Assembly: GCA_964640655.1 (NCBI GenBank)
Contig: CAZXFT010000016.1
Coordinates: forward strand, 16,076 to 80,075
Origin: BJGO01 sp964640655
Lineage (GTDB): Bacteria; Bacteroidota; Bacteroidia; Chitinophagales; UBA10324
Length of the DNA: 64,000 bases
Reading direction: 5' to 3'
Program-made: the position numbers and the translations under genes
Part shown: positions 44,822 through 54,089 of the stretch, piece by piece
How the letters are laid out: every line of letters starts with the position of its first letter
Position numbering within the stretch: position 1 is the first letter of the stretch
Notes under the pieces: model-generated
What the model was told of the DNA's origin: nothing
The model's input: the letters and a program-made list of their open reading frames with translations, nothing else
Database searches by the model: none

Positions 44822-45535
44822 TTAATTCAGTAAGGCGTGCTGTTCCATACGTTTCATCAAGGCGTTCTCAGCTTCTATGGCACGCGGCAATACCACAAAC
44901 TCTTCTATTAATGAGTGTATATACAAATCGTTGGAGAACTTTCTCATCTGATTGCTGAAAATGCGAAACAATGAATACGCACTGAATGCAGGATGATGTT
45001 TCAGCACCCAACGATAAAATGTCTCATACAATTTGTCGTCGTGGTGATGTTCGAGTAAAAAACTCTTCAGGGATATATGGTTACTCTTGCGCAGCCAATA
45101 TCCATACGTAGGTAATATATTGTTTGCCTCTGTACATAACCAAAGTATGTAAGGAATAAATGTTCTTTCTTCTTCCTGCATATGTTCCATCAATTCTTCT
45201 TTGAACTCCTGATAGCGCATCAGAAGAGACAATGCCTGCGAATAATCCGTAGCTGTTATGTTAGGTAAAAGAAGATGTAATGTTTGCTCTAACTCAAAAA
45301 ATATCTTGTTGGTGTAGTAAGCATGAGTATGGCGAAGGTATAGCGTGAGGTGATACAAAGAAATGTTATTAAACAATTCAGCATCAAATTCTTTGTGTCC
45401 CTGAAGCAGATCAAATACTAAATCTAGCAACTCCATGTCCGGTTGAATTTCTGATTCAAAATCTCCAGACTCAGAACAGGAACGAATCAACTGAAAGCGC
45501 TCCATTAATTGCTTCTTATATAACTCCTCGTTCAT
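44822..45535 (-). CDS. Hemerythrin-like domain protein (RIC-type)
   Basis: The 237-residue all-helical protein places His and Glu in the di-iron pattern of hemerythrin/RIC (ScdA, YtfE) domains: H69/H71 in LRHTHAYY, H118-x3-E122 in EHMQEEE, H163-165, and H207-x3-E211 in IHSLIEEF. Such proteins help repair iron-sulfur clusters or sense oxygen and nitric oxide. The N-terminal ScdA_N domain is missing, so the assignment is to the di-iron domain only. It is a monocistronic gene with 87 bp to the aminotransferase start downstream. Confidence 0.75.
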   Translation of the reverse strand: MNEELYKKQLMERFQLIRSCSESGDFESEIQPDMELLDLVFDLLQGHKEFDAELFNNISLYHLTLYLRHTHAYYTNKIFFELEQTLHLLLPNITATDYSQALSLLMRYQEFKEELMEHMQEEERTFIPYILWLCTEANNILPTYGYWLRKSNHISLKSFLLEHHHDDKLYETFYRWVLKHHPAFSAYSLFRIFSNQMRKFSNDLYIHSLIEEFVVLPRAIEAENALMKRMEQHALLN

Positions 45536-45855
45536 TTACTGCAGCGAAATACGTAAAAAAAAATTTTGCATAAACACTTTATTTATTCCTGAATATGCAT
45601 GACAGCATACGACTTGCCTCATCTAACTTCTTAGGTGTCACAGTAGCTAAAGCATTATTTAAATCAATATAGTCAATTTCAATCACATCATACTCAATAG
45701 CATGGAACTATGTATTGCTGTTTTTTTAAAAATACTTACGAGTATAGGACGGCATACATTTCATAACAATCTAATAAGAGGTTTGTTTCTTACGCCTCAT
45801 GAATATAAGCTACTTAAAGCCATAGAGTTGATTGCCTCATACTATACAACTTGAA
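45536..45855. other. Intergenic region with a possible coding remnant
   Basis: 320 bp between two leftward genes. Its left part holds a 42-codon open stretch on the minus strand (see next entry). The right part is AT-rich without a visible structure or T-run hairpin. Confidence 0.5.
45579..45707 (-). pseudogene. Possible decayed gene fragment, no start codon
   Basis: A 42-codon open stretch ends at a TAA (45579-45581). It contains EYDVIEIDYIDLNNALATV and PKKLDEASRML, which looks like ordinary soluble protein and not like random translation. It has no ATG at its beginning and a TAG just upstream. I cannot place it in a family. It may be chance. Confidence 0.3.
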
Positions 45856-46518
45856 TTACTTGGCAGAGTGGCTCCAGTTCAGAAGTATTGCATAGATATT
45901 ATCAGGTTGGCTTCGTCGTATTTGATGCTGTACCAGAAAGCCCGCATTTATATCGTTGCGTTTGTTGTATCTGTATTTCACTCCGGCAAGATAACGTGTG
46001 CGATATAAAAAGTCCTCCGAACGCGGACGTTCACCCATACGTAGGTATCCCTCAAAATAAATGTATGGTGTCAGTTTTTTATTCAACTTATACTGCAAAG
46101 AAGTTTTGTTACGGTAATACCAGTTACCCCCTATAGCGATATCATCTTCCAGATCGGTTTGGAATTGTTCACGATTGCTCAACCTAAAATCTCCGAGCTT
46201 TTTTTCCAGCACTACATTACCATACCACTGATGCCGGGGCACCCAACCTTGTTCCTGGTCGTTCTTCACATTAAACACATATGCCGTACTCAGACTAAGC
46301 CATTTGTTAACTGTATAATCAGCTCCAACGTCTATAAATGAATAATCAAAGCGGGTGTAATTATTAGTTAATCTAAACTGATACTTGGCATGTACCTTCA
46401 TGTTACTCCACAACTTCTTATCCACTTCATAACCCACCCAAGTCTGAGCATCCTGCGTTTGTGCGCATAACCTTGCACTCAACAGCAGTATAGCAGAGAG
46501 AAGGAGAATGCGTTGCAT
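45856..46518 (-). CDS. DUF2490 outer-membrane barrel protein
   Basis: The 220-residue protein has a signal peptide (1-19, ending LCAQ) and the DUF2490 pattern: TWVGYEVDKKLWSNMKVHAK, RFDYSFIDVGADYTVNKWLS, and repeating aromatic-rich beta strands with EQFQTDLED and GYLRMGERPRSEDFLYRTRY. The family is thought to form a small outer-membrane barrel of unknown substrate. The C-terminus ends LLNWSHSAK. It is transcribed alone; about 300 bp without genes lie upstream of its start. Confidence 0.88.
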   Translation of the reverse strand: MQRILLLSAILLLSARLCAQTQDAQTWVGYEVDKKLWSNMKVHAKYQFRLTNNYTRFDYSFIDVGADYTVNKWLSLSTAYVFNVKNDQEQGWVPRHQWYGNVVLEKKLGDFRLSNREQFQTDLEDDIAIGGNWYYRNKTSLQYKLNKKLTPYIYFEGYLRMGERPRSEDFLYRTRYLAGVKYRYNKRNDINAGFLVQHQIRRSQPDNIYAILLNWSHSAK

Positions 46519-46819
46519 AAGAGCAATATTAGGGAAAGAAAAACTTTTTTATGAATAATGCAGAGCTGTTTCATTATGCGCTCAAATCAGGTATTTAATA
46601 AGAACAGTTTGCATCGTAATGATTTCAATTAATGATACTGCCTCGTCATTGGACCTATGAGATTTGAATAGTATTTTCATAGGAGTACATAGATACAAAA
46701 CTTAAAGAGCCAACATTATCAAAGTAACTATGAAACTAATTATTACTGCATCACCGGTAACAATTTCTGTTTATATTCATTATCCTAAAATCTGTAAAGT
46801 TTTTTTTGACAGGGTCCAC
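46519..46819. other. Intergenic region without a recognised feature
   Basis: 301 bp of AT-rich DNA between two leftward genes. I see no open frame of note, strong inverted repeat or T-run terminator. Confidence 0.5.
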
Positions 46820-47395
46820 CTAAGGGTAAATTTCATTGCCACGAATCAGTGAGTATACAGCCATATCATTAAATGCTCCATCATAATAAATGCGGTCTTG
46901 AAAATGCGCTTCTTTGGAAAAACCTATGGATTCTAGCAAATAGATGGCTCCTTTGTTTTTCGGATTCACTTTTGCTTCAATACTATGCAGGTTCATATCG
47001 TCTAAACCAAATTTAACTATAGCGCAAACTGCTTCTATAGCAACATGCTTTCCCCAATAATCTGTCGAAAGTTCCCCGCCAATCTCTGCACGCATATTTG
47101 AGGTATCAATAGAATTAAATCCACAAGTTCCAATGATTTCGTTTTTATCTCTCAAAACACCTGCCCAGCCAATTGAGTGACAATTTTTGTATGCTTGTAT
47201 AGTCTTTTCAATAAGTTTAACAGAATCATCTAAATGGTTCATCTTTTTACGTGCTATGAATTCATTTACTCTTCCGTTACTTCTCATCTTATAAACTTCT
47301 TCCGCATCTGTAATCCTGATGTCTCGAAGGGTAAGTCGTTTGGTAGTAAGTACCGGAAATTGTTCAAAAACTTTTTTGTTTATCTGATGAAACAT
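46820..47395 (-). CDS. GNAT-family N-acetyltransferase (RimJ/RimL type)
   Basis: The 191-residue protein has FPVLTTKRLTLRDIRITDAE, the opening of RimJ/RimL-type GNAT enzymes, then IGWAGVLRDKNEIIGTCGFN and AEIGGELSTDYWGKHVAIEA with the acetyl-CoA pyrophosphate loop region. LEANVN-like IEAKVNPKNKGAIYLLESIGF is the late conserved block. The acceptor is not known; such enzymes often acetylate ribosomal protein N-termini or antibiotics. I start at the ATG at 47395 because the open frame upstream overlaps the next gene. It follows the VOC gene by 28 bp. Confidence 0.88.
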   Translation of the reverse strand: MFHQINKKVFEQFPVLTTKRLTLRDIRITDAEEVYKMRSNGRVNEFIARKKMNHLDDSVKLIEKTIQAYKNCHSIGWAGVLRDKNEIIGTCGFNSIDTSNMRAEIGGELSTDYWGKHVAIEAVCAIVKFGLDDMNLHSIEAKVNPKNKGAIYLLESIGFSKEAHFQDRIYYDGAFNDMAVYSLIRGNEIYP

Positions 47396-47423
47396 TGACC
47401 AATCAATCTTAATGAATTCAATC

Positions 47424-47909
47424 TTACAACTCCCCTGTAGGCTCCCACAACTCAATTTTATTACCTTCAGGATCTATAATGTGAACAAACTTACCGTAAT
47501 CGTACGTCTCAATTTGATCAACAATGGTTACACCTTCTTTCTTCAACTCTTCAACCAGTGCAACCAGATTTTCAACTCTGTAATTTATCATAAACTCCTT
47601 GGCCGAAGGCTCAAAGTATTTGGTGCTCTCTGAAAACGGTGCCCATTGTGTTTGTGCCTTTGAATTGCTTTCGGGTTTCTCGTACCATTCGAACATGGCA
47701 CCGTAAGGATTAACTGGCAAGCCCAGATGCTTTACATACCATTCTGTTGTTGCTTTTGGGTCTTTGCTTTTAAAGAAAATGCCGCCAATTCCGGTAACTC
47801 TTTTCATAGTTGTGGTTTGTTTCAAGTGTGAAGTAATAATTTTATCAGCTGCTAGTCCAAGCGCAAATGAAGCAAGAAGAGCAGTGATGAGGATGTATCT
47901 TTTTATCAT
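47424..47909 (-). CDS. VOC (glyoxalase-like) family protein
   Basis: The 161-residue product contains a single betaalphabetabetabeta-type VOC module, KRVTGIGGIFFKSKDPKATTEW then LEWYEKP-like FEWYEKPESN and a C-terminal DPEGNKIELWEPTG. Metal-ligand spacing resembles bleomycin-resistance and glyoxalase-like dioxygenases, but the substrate is unknown. A first methionine at 47909 gives an N-terminal hydrophobic stretch that may be a signal or anchor; an internal ATG at 47807 gives the bare domain, which is also plausible. It is followed by the GNAT gene. Confidence 0.88.
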   Translation of the reverse strand: MIKRYILITALLASFALGLAADKIITSHLKQTTTMKRVTGIGGIFFKSKDPKATTEWYVKHLGLPVNPYGAMFEWYEKPESNSKAQTQWAPFSESTKYFEPSAKEFMINYRVENLVALVEELKKEGVTIVDQIETYDYGKFVHIIDPEGNKIELWEPTGEL

Positions 47910-48081
47910 CGAATAGTAAATCTAAACTTTGTTTTTAACTGTTAAGCTGTTAATACAACAATACTTTACAACTACTTGCTCCGTTAATATTTTTATCAGT
48001 GAACAAAAGAAAAAGTATTATCTGATGTTGATGAGTAAACTTTGCTGATATACCATAGTCATAAAAAATAATTATTTTAAT

Positions 48082-49455
48082 ATGGATTTAATGGATTTAA
48101 AACACCTGATGAATCGTACTTCTTTTGGATTAAGACCTTCAGATATTCAGTTGTTGGGTACAATGGAATTGAATGAATGTGTTAACTCTTTATTCATCAG
48201 GCAAAAGAATACTCATAATCATTCAGAAAATCAGTTTGTTATTAAAAGAAAGAAAGAGTTATCAAAGGAAGAACGGGAAATGATGATAACTCAGGAAGCT
48301 GACAATCGTCGTGAAATGAATGCCAACTGGATAAAACATATGGCAGTTACAGATGATACACTCTTGGAGAAAATGGTCATTTTCTGGCATGATCATTTTG
48401 GTGTAAAAGCATTGTTAAGTGCTGTCGGTGCTCTCCATCACGAAACCTTACGTCAACATGCCTTGGGTTCGTTTCGTGATTTATTACACGCTATTGCCAA
48501 AGATCCTGCAATGCTATTGTTCTTGAATAATCAGCAAAACAAAAAATCGTCGCCAAACGAAAACTTTGCACGTGAACTACTAGAACTTTTTACAATGGGT
48601 GAGGGAAATTATTCCGAGAAAGATATCAAAGAGGCAGCTCGTGCATTTACAGGGTGGAAAACCAGTCTGAATGGAGACTTTCTTTTTGTTAAGCAACAAC
48701 ATGATGAAGGAGAAAAAACATTCATGGGTCGTAATGGAAATTTTAATGGCGACGATATTATCAATATCATTCTTGAGCAACCTCGCACATCATACTTTAT
48801 TACTGAAAAACTATATCGGTGGTTTGTAAATGAAAAGCCCGATTCAAATATTATCTCAAAATTGTCAGAATCATTCTTCAAGAACAATTATAACATTTCA
48901 GATTTATTGAAAGATATTTTCACCTCATCATTCTTTTATGAGAAAGTTAACAGAGGCAACAAGATTAAATCACCGGTTGACTTTCTTGTCGGATTGTTGC
49001 GCCATTTTAATGTCACCTGTTCCGATAATTCGTCATTATTTACTTTACAGAAAGTATTGGGTCAGATTTTATTTGCACCTCCTAGTGTTGCAGGTTGGAC
49101 CACTGGTCGCGGTTGGATTGACAGCAGTACTCTATTATATAGGATGAAGATTACTCCTGCAATTCTGTTGGGAGAAGATATTGAGCTTATTGTAAAAGAT
49201 GATTTTGATGCACAGGAAATGAACAACATGCCAAAAAAAATAAATAATGCATTAAAAGGTTTACAGTTTCAGATAAGCGAATGGACTAAATACAATCACG
49301 ATATTAAAGCTATCAGTAACATACTACTGGCTGCCGAACCTACTGCTTCGGTAATGGATTATATAAAACAAATGATTTCTAAAGCCGAAAACGGTAAAAA
49401 GACACAATATGCTCTAGCATTACTAAGCAGTCTTCCCGAGTATCAGTTATCATAA
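48082..49455 (+). CDS. DUF1800-domain protein
   Basis: The 457-residue protein carries DUF1800 landmarks: MNRTSFGLRPSDIQLLG at the start, MVIFWHDHFGVKALLS, HALGSFRDLLHAIAKDPAML, PNENFARELLELFTMGEGNY with EAARAFTGW, and PRTSYFITEKLYRWFVNE. The family has no proven activity. It is nearly always followed by a DUF1501 gene, as here (26 bp downstream), so the two products probably act together. No signal peptide is apparent in this protein, whereas its partner has one. Confidence 0.93.
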   Translation: MDLMDLKHLMNRTSFGLRPSDIQLLGTMELNECVNSLFIRQKNTHNHSENQFVIKRKKELSKEEREMMITQEADNRREMNANWIKHMAVTDDTLLEKMVIFWHDHFGVKALLSAVGALHHETLRQHALGSFRDLLHAIAKDPAMLLFLNNQQNKKSSPNENFARELLELFTMGEGNYSEKDIKEAARAFTGWKTSLNGDFLFVKQQHDEGEKTFMGRNGNFNGDDIINIILEQPRTSYFITEKLYRWFVNEKPDSNIISKLSESFFKNNYNISDLLKDIFTSSFFYEKVNRGNKIKSPVDFLVGLLRHFNVTCSDNSSLFTLQKVLGQILFAPPSVAGWTTGRGWIDSSTLLYRMKITPAILLGEDIELIVKDDFDAQEMNNMPKKINNALKGLQFQISEWTKYNHDIKAISNILLAAEPTASVMDYIKQMISKAENGKKTQYALALLSSLPEYQLS

Positions 49456-49480
49456 TACAGCCACCAAAAACTTGTGTAAA

Positions 49481-50677
49481 ATGAAATTCAACAGACGACA
49501 GTTTATCCGCAACACATCTCTCATCAGTTCAACATGTCTAATGCCTCAATTCTTGAAAGCTTTAAATATTACCAATGGTTTGGCGTTTGAGGGCAAGAAA
49601 CTGATTATTGTACAACTATCAGGTGGTAACGATGGCTTAAATATGCTGGTACCTTATACGAATGACCTGTATTACTCTTTAAGACCTCAAATTTCACTAT
49701 CAACAGATTTGCTTATCAACTTAAACAACATGGCAGCATTGAATAATAAACTGCCTCATATCGCAGATATGTATAATCATAATGAGGCGCTATTTATCAA
49801 TAGTGTAGGATATCCCAATCCAAACCGGTCACATTTCAGATCTATGGATATATGGCATACAGCATCCGATGCTGATAAATATATTGATACCGGATGGATA
49901 GGACGCTGGCTTGATAATTCATGTAACGTTTCCTGCAGTATTCCTCAGGCAATTGAAATTGACGGCAGTTTAAGTCTTGCTTTGAAAGGCTCTCAGGTTA
50001 AAGGCCTTGCTATTGACAATATCAGCCATTTCAAGGTGATGGCAGAAGGAAATTTGATTAAAAATTTATCTGAAACAACAATTGATGGTAACGAGGAACA
50101 GATTTATTTGTATAAAACACTAACTGAAACAGTTCAAGCAGCTTCATATATTGATGAAAAAATGAAAAGTGCTTCGGTAAAAACAGTATTTCCTCTTACA
50201 TCCTTAGGTAAGCAACTCCAGACAATAGCACAATACATTCAATCAGGCTTTGAAACACCAGTCTATTACACATCTATTAGTGGGTTTGATACACATGTAC
50301 AACAAAAGGGTGCTCAAGCTCGCTTGTTTACTCAGCTTGATGATGCCTTATTTGCTTTAAAAACAGAATTGAAACTGCTGGACGAGTGGAAAAACACTGT
50401 AGTACTTGTGTTTTCTGAATTTGGAAGACGTGTTAAAGAAAATGCAGGTGGAGGTACCGACCACGGAGCTGCAAATTGTACGCTCTTACTAGGTGGCGGG
50501 TTAAAAAAAGGAGGTATTTATAACTCAATGCCAGATCTAAAGAACCTTAAGGATGGAGATATTATTATGGAAGTTGATTTCCGGCAGATATACGCATCAT
50601 TACTTAGTCAATGGTTGAAAGCTGATGATCATCGTATTCTAAATAAACAGTTTGATCATCTTGCTCTATTTCCATGA
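49481..50677 (+). CDS. DUF1501-domain protein
   Basis: The 398-residue protein has a twin-arginine-like N-terminus (KFNRRQFIRNTSL) and then the DUF1501 motifs KLIIVQLSGGNDGLNMLVPY, NRSHFRSMDIWHTASD, TDHGAANCTLLLGGGLKKGG and the closing YASLLSQWL. These are alkaline-phosphatase-fold proteins related to sulfatases. It should be exported by Tat, unlike its DUF1800 partner. I start at the ATG at 49481; an in-frame TTG lies three codons upstream. Confidence 0.94.
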   Translation: MKFNRRQFIRNTSLISSTCLMPQFLKALNITNGLAFEGKKLIIVQLSGGNDGLNMLVPYTNDLYYSLRPQISLSTDLLINLNNMAALNNKLPHIADMYNHNEALFINSVGYPNPNRSHFRSMDIWHTASDADKYIDTGWIGRWLDNSCNVSCSIPQAIEIDGSLSLALKGSQVKGLAIDNISHFKVMAEGNLIKNLSETTIDGNEEQIYLYKTLTETVQAASYIDEKMKSASVKTVFPLTSLGKQLQTIAQYIQSGFETPVYYTSISGFDTHVQQKGAQARLFTQLDDALFALKTELKLLDEWKNTVVLVFSEFGRRVKENAGGGTDHGAANCTLLLGGGLKKGGIYNSMPDLKNLKDGDIIMEVDFRQIYASLLSQWLKADDHRILNKQFDHLALFP

Positions 50678-50827
50678 GTATATGTCACCTGAGTAATATA
50701 TCTATAAAGATCTTCAACTCGTTACCTATTTACTGGGTATTCAATCCTGATTTGTATTATAGTTTAATTGTGTTTCATAGTTTCTTTCCATTTTACCGAA
50801 CTTTGCCAGCGTATATTGATAGAAATT

Positions 50828-51343
50828 ATGAAACACCCTAAAGACACACTGACCATAATGACCGAATTGGTGCAGATTACTGACGCTAACAATCTGGGAA
50901 ATCTGCATGGCGGTCGTTTAATGTACTGGATGGATATATGTTCCGCTATAGCTGCTTCCAAACTTGCAGAAGCTCCTGTTGTTACTGCCTCGGTTGATAA
51001 TGTATCCTTTCATGAACCTATCAATGTGGGTGATTTATTAACTATTGAATCTAAAGTAACCCGCACTTTTCGAACATCTATGGAGGTTTATCTTGAAGTA
51101 TGGGTGCATAAAGATTATGGCAAACGCAAGGTGAAAAGCAACGATGCCTATTATACTTTTGTTTGCTTGAACAAAGAAGGTAAACCATCACCAATTCAGG
51201 AAGAAGTGCAACCCGATACCGAACACGAACAAAAGTTATTTGAAGGTGCACTTCGTCGCCGACAGGTACGTTTGGTGCTCGGCGGAAGAATGAAAGTAGA
51301 AGATGCTAACGAATTGAGAGCTTTATTTTTTCACGATAAATAA
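50828..51343 (+). CDS. Acyl-CoA thioesterase, hotdog fold
   Basis: The 171-residue protein hydrolyses acyl-CoA esters. It shows the 4HBT/YciA-like pattern: TELVQITDANNLGNLHGGRL with catalytic Asp/Asn region, then MDICSAIAASKLAEAPVVTA and DNVSFHEPINVGDLLTIESK. Chain-length preference is unknown. I start at the ATG at 50828; the open frame extends 20 codons upstream without matching the family. It lies 6 bp before glgA on the same strand and may be in the same transcript. Confidence 0.9.
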   Translation: MKHPKDTLTIMTELVQITDANNLGNLHGGRLMYWMDICSAIAASKLAEAPVVTASVDNVSFHEPINVGDLLTIESKVTRTFRTSMEVYLEVWVHKDYGKRKVKSNDAYYTFVCLNKEGKPSPIQEEVQPDTEHEQKLFEGALRRRQVRLVLGGRMKVEDANELRALFFHDK

Positions 51344-51349
51344 TCTGTA

Positions 51350-52792
51350 ATGAACGTATTGCATTGTTCATTTGAATGTTATCCTGCAGCTAAAGTTGGC
51401 GGTCTAGCCGATGTGGCTGGCGCATTGCCTAAGTATCTGAATCAATCAGGTATTCAGTCTGCGCTGGTGATGCCTAAGTTTAATACAAGTTGGCTGAATG
51501 ATGCCTCGTATGAGGAAGACTATAGTGGTCATTTACGTTGGTTTACTGGAGATGTGCATTTCAGAATTCTTCGCGAAGCCAAACAAACTCTTGGTTTTAC
51601 TTTATATGTAGTGGAACTAAGCGATTTGTTTTATCGACGTGGCGTGTACGTGGGTGACAATGGCTATGCTTACAACGATGAAGTGGAGCGTTATATCGCT
51701 TTTCAGTTAGCTGTGCTTACCTGGCTTCGTCAGTTTGAAAGCAAACCTGATGTGCTGCACGCGCACGATCATCACTGTGGTTTAATTCCATTGATGATGC
51801 GATTCAGCCCGGAGTTTGAATCATTGAAACACATCAAAACGGTTTTCACCATTCATAACGGATTGTATCAGGGAGCATTTGGCTGGGAGAAAAAATATTT
51901 GCTGCCTTATCTGCCACATGAAACTATAGGCCTACTGGATTGGAATTATCATATCAATCCTATGGCTGCAGCTGTTAAATGCGCCGATGCGGTAACTACT
52001 GTTTCCAATGGTTATATGCAGGAACTGATGCAATATGCCAATGGTTTGGAATCTCTTTTTCGCAGCGAACAACAAAAGTGCTTCGGTATCATCAACGGTA
52101 TTGATGATGAGGTTTGGAGTCCGGCTACGGATAAATTTATCGCTCATCATCTAAAGGATGATGTGGTATCTTACAAACAAAAGAATAAGCTATCCTTATG
52201 CAAAGAGTATGGCTTTGATGCATCAAAACCTTTGTTTGTTTTCATTGGAAGGTTGGTACAGGAAAAAGGAGCAGACCTGATACCTGATGCCGTGAATAGA
52301 TTTTTACAGCATAAAGACGCACATTTTTTGTTATTAGGTTCCGGTTCAAACGACATTGAATATGCCTTGCGAATGGTGTCAACAGTTCATGCATCGCGTG
52401 TGCGTTTTGCACAGGGTTATAATGAACCACAGGCGCATCGTATGTACGCATCAGCTGATTTTCTGCTGATGCCTTCGCGCATCGAACCCTGTGGACTGAA
52501 TCAGATGTATGCCATGCATTATGGAACTGTACCCATAGTCAATAACACCGGCGGACTGCACGATACAGTTTTCGATTTAACAGAAAGTACACCGCGTGGT
52601 TTTAAGCTAAATAAAGCCACAGTGAACGAACTATACGGTGCCATGCTACGTGCCAATGATTTCTATGATCATAAAGAAATGTTTGAAGCCATCAGAAACG
52701 AAATTGTTAAAATAGATTTCTCCTGGACAAAAGCTGTACAGGCTTATGTTCAGTTATATCATTCCATCACCAAACATCAATTAGCTCTATGA
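51350..52792 (+). CDS. glgA: Glycogen synthase
   Basis: GlgA elongates alpha-1,4-glucan chains from ADP-glucose. The 480-residue GT5 enzyme has the donor-binding KVGGLADVAGALPKYL, an active-site HAHDHHCG, FTIHNGLYQG, FIGRLVQEKGADLIPDAV and the C-terminal acceptor region MPSRIEPCGLNQMYAMHYG followed by NNTGGLHDTV. The first residues VLHCSFECYPAAKVGG match the family start. The gene is translationally coupled to glgC by an ATGA at 52789-52792. Confidence 0.95.
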   Translation: MNVLHCSFECYPAAKVGGLADVAGALPKYLNQSGIQSALVMPKFNTSWLNDASYEEDYSGHLRWFTGDVHFRILREAKQTLGFTLYVVELSDLFYRRGVYVGDNGYAYNDEVERYIAFQLAVLTWLRQFESKPDVLHAHDHHCGLIPLMMRFSPEFESLKHIKTVFTIHNGLYQGAFGWEKKYLLPYLPHETIGLLDWNYHINPMAAAVKCADAVTTVSNGYMQELMQYANGLESLFRSEQQKCFGIINGIDDEVWSPATDKFIAHHLKDDVVSYKQKNKLSLCKEYGFDASKPLFVFIGRLVQEKGADLIPDAVNRFLQHKDAHFLLLGSGSNDIEYALRMVSTVHASRVRFAQGYNEPQAHRMYASADFLLMPSRIEPCGLNQMYAMHYGTVPIVNNTGGLHDTVFDLTESTPRGFKLNKATVNELYGAMLRANDFYDHKEMFEAIRNEIVKIDFSWTKAVQAYVQLYHSITKHQLAL

Positions 52793-54060
52793 TAAAAATG
52801 GTATGCTTAATATTAGGCGGCGGTGCTGGAACGCGCTTGTTTCCACTCACCGAGCAACGCTCCAAACCCGCTGTACCAATTGCGGGTAAGTATCGCTTAA
52901 TTGATATTCCAATTTCCAATTGCATCAACAGTGGAGTGAAACGAATGTTTGTGCTCACTCAGTTCAATAGTGCCTCGTTGAATGCGCATATAAAAAACAC
53001 ATACCACTTTGATGTGTTTCATCCCGGTTTCATAGATATACTGGCAGCAGAGCAAACTCCCGGTAGTAAGGAGTGGTATCAGGGAACTGCCGATGCCGTG
53101 CGTCAAAGTATGCATCACCTGAAAAATCACGACTATGACTACATACTGATTCTCTCCGGTGATCAACTGTATCAAATGGATTTTGAAGCATTGGCCAAGT
53201 ATCATATAGAGAAGAAAGCCAACCTTTCTATTGCCACTACAGCTGTGCCTGCTCGCGATGCAACAGGTTTTGGTATTATGAAAGTGAATGACGAAAGGCT
53301 TATCAGTACATTTATCGAAAAGCCCCGCGAAGAGGAACTCAAAGACTGGACTTCTCCGGTGAGCGATGAAAATAGAAATGCGGGGAATGTGTTTTTAGCT
53401 AACATGGGTATTTACATTTTCAATAAAGACACATTACTGGAATTGTTTAATACTCATCCCAATGCCAACGACTTTGGTAAGGAAATTATTCCGGCTGCTA
53501 TACATAGTGGTAAACGTGTTGCCAGCTTTGAGTTCAGCGGTTACTGGACCGACATAGGTAATATTCGTTCTTTCTTTGAAGCTAATATAGAACTTACCGG
53601 AGCATTGCCTCGCTTCAACCTTTTTGATGTACAACGCAAGGTGTTCACACATCCTCGCTTGTTGCCACCGAGCAAAATATTTGGAACCAGACTTAATGAA
53701 GCATTGGTGGCAGATGGCTGCATCATTCACGCAGAACATATTGAGCAAAGCATCATTGGGATTCGTTCACGAATTGGCAAAGGCACGGTGATTAAGCAAA
53801 GCTATATGATGGGTTCAGATTTTTACCAAACCATAGAGCAATTAGCAGATGCACATTATCCAAAAGTTGGGGTAGGTGAGCGTTGTAGCATTGAACGGGC
53901 TATTTTGGATAAAAATTGTTGCATAGGCAACGATGTGTGTATTCGCGGCACTGAACATTTACAGGATACCGATACAGCATCCTATACCATAGTTGATGGA
54001 GTGGTGATTGTCAAGAAGGGTGCTACCATTACAGATGGTAGCAGGATAGGTGATTGTTAG
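52789..54060 (+). CDS. glgC: Glucose-1-phosphate adenylyltransferase
   Basis: GlgC makes ADP-glucose from glucose 1-phosphate and ATP, the committed step of bacterial glycogen synthesis. The 423-residue protein has the nucleotidyltransferase motif LGGGAGTRLFPLTEQRSKP, IAGKYRLIDIPISNCINSG, ILSGDQLYQMDF, and IEKP...AGNVFLANMGIYIF with the C-terminal left-handed beta-helix of acyltransferase-like repeats. It directly follows glgA with a 4-bp overlap and is followed by bshB1 after 29 bp. Confidence 0.96.
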   Translation: MIKMVCLILGGGAGTRLFPLTEQRSKPAVPIAGKYRLIDIPISNCINSGVKRMFVLTQFNSASLNAHIKNTYHFDVFHPGFIDILAAEQTPGSKEWYQGTADAVRQSMHHLKNHDYDYILILSGDQLYQMDFEALAKYHIEKKANLSIATTAVPARDATGFGIMKVNDERLISTFIEKPREEELKDWTSPVSDENRNAGNVFLANMGIYIFNKDTLLELFNTHPNANDFGKEIIPAAIHSGKRVASFEFSGYWTDIGNIRSFFEANIELTGALPRFNLFDVQRKVFTHPRLLPPSKIFGTRLNEALVADGCIIHAEHIEQSIIGIRSRIGKGTVIKQSYMMGSDFYQTIEQLADAHYPKVGVGERCSIERAILDKNCCIGNDVCIRGTEHLQDTDTASYTIVDGVVIVKKGATITDGSRIGDC

Positions 54061-54089
54061 TTATATAAATACTTATTACTATAAATACT

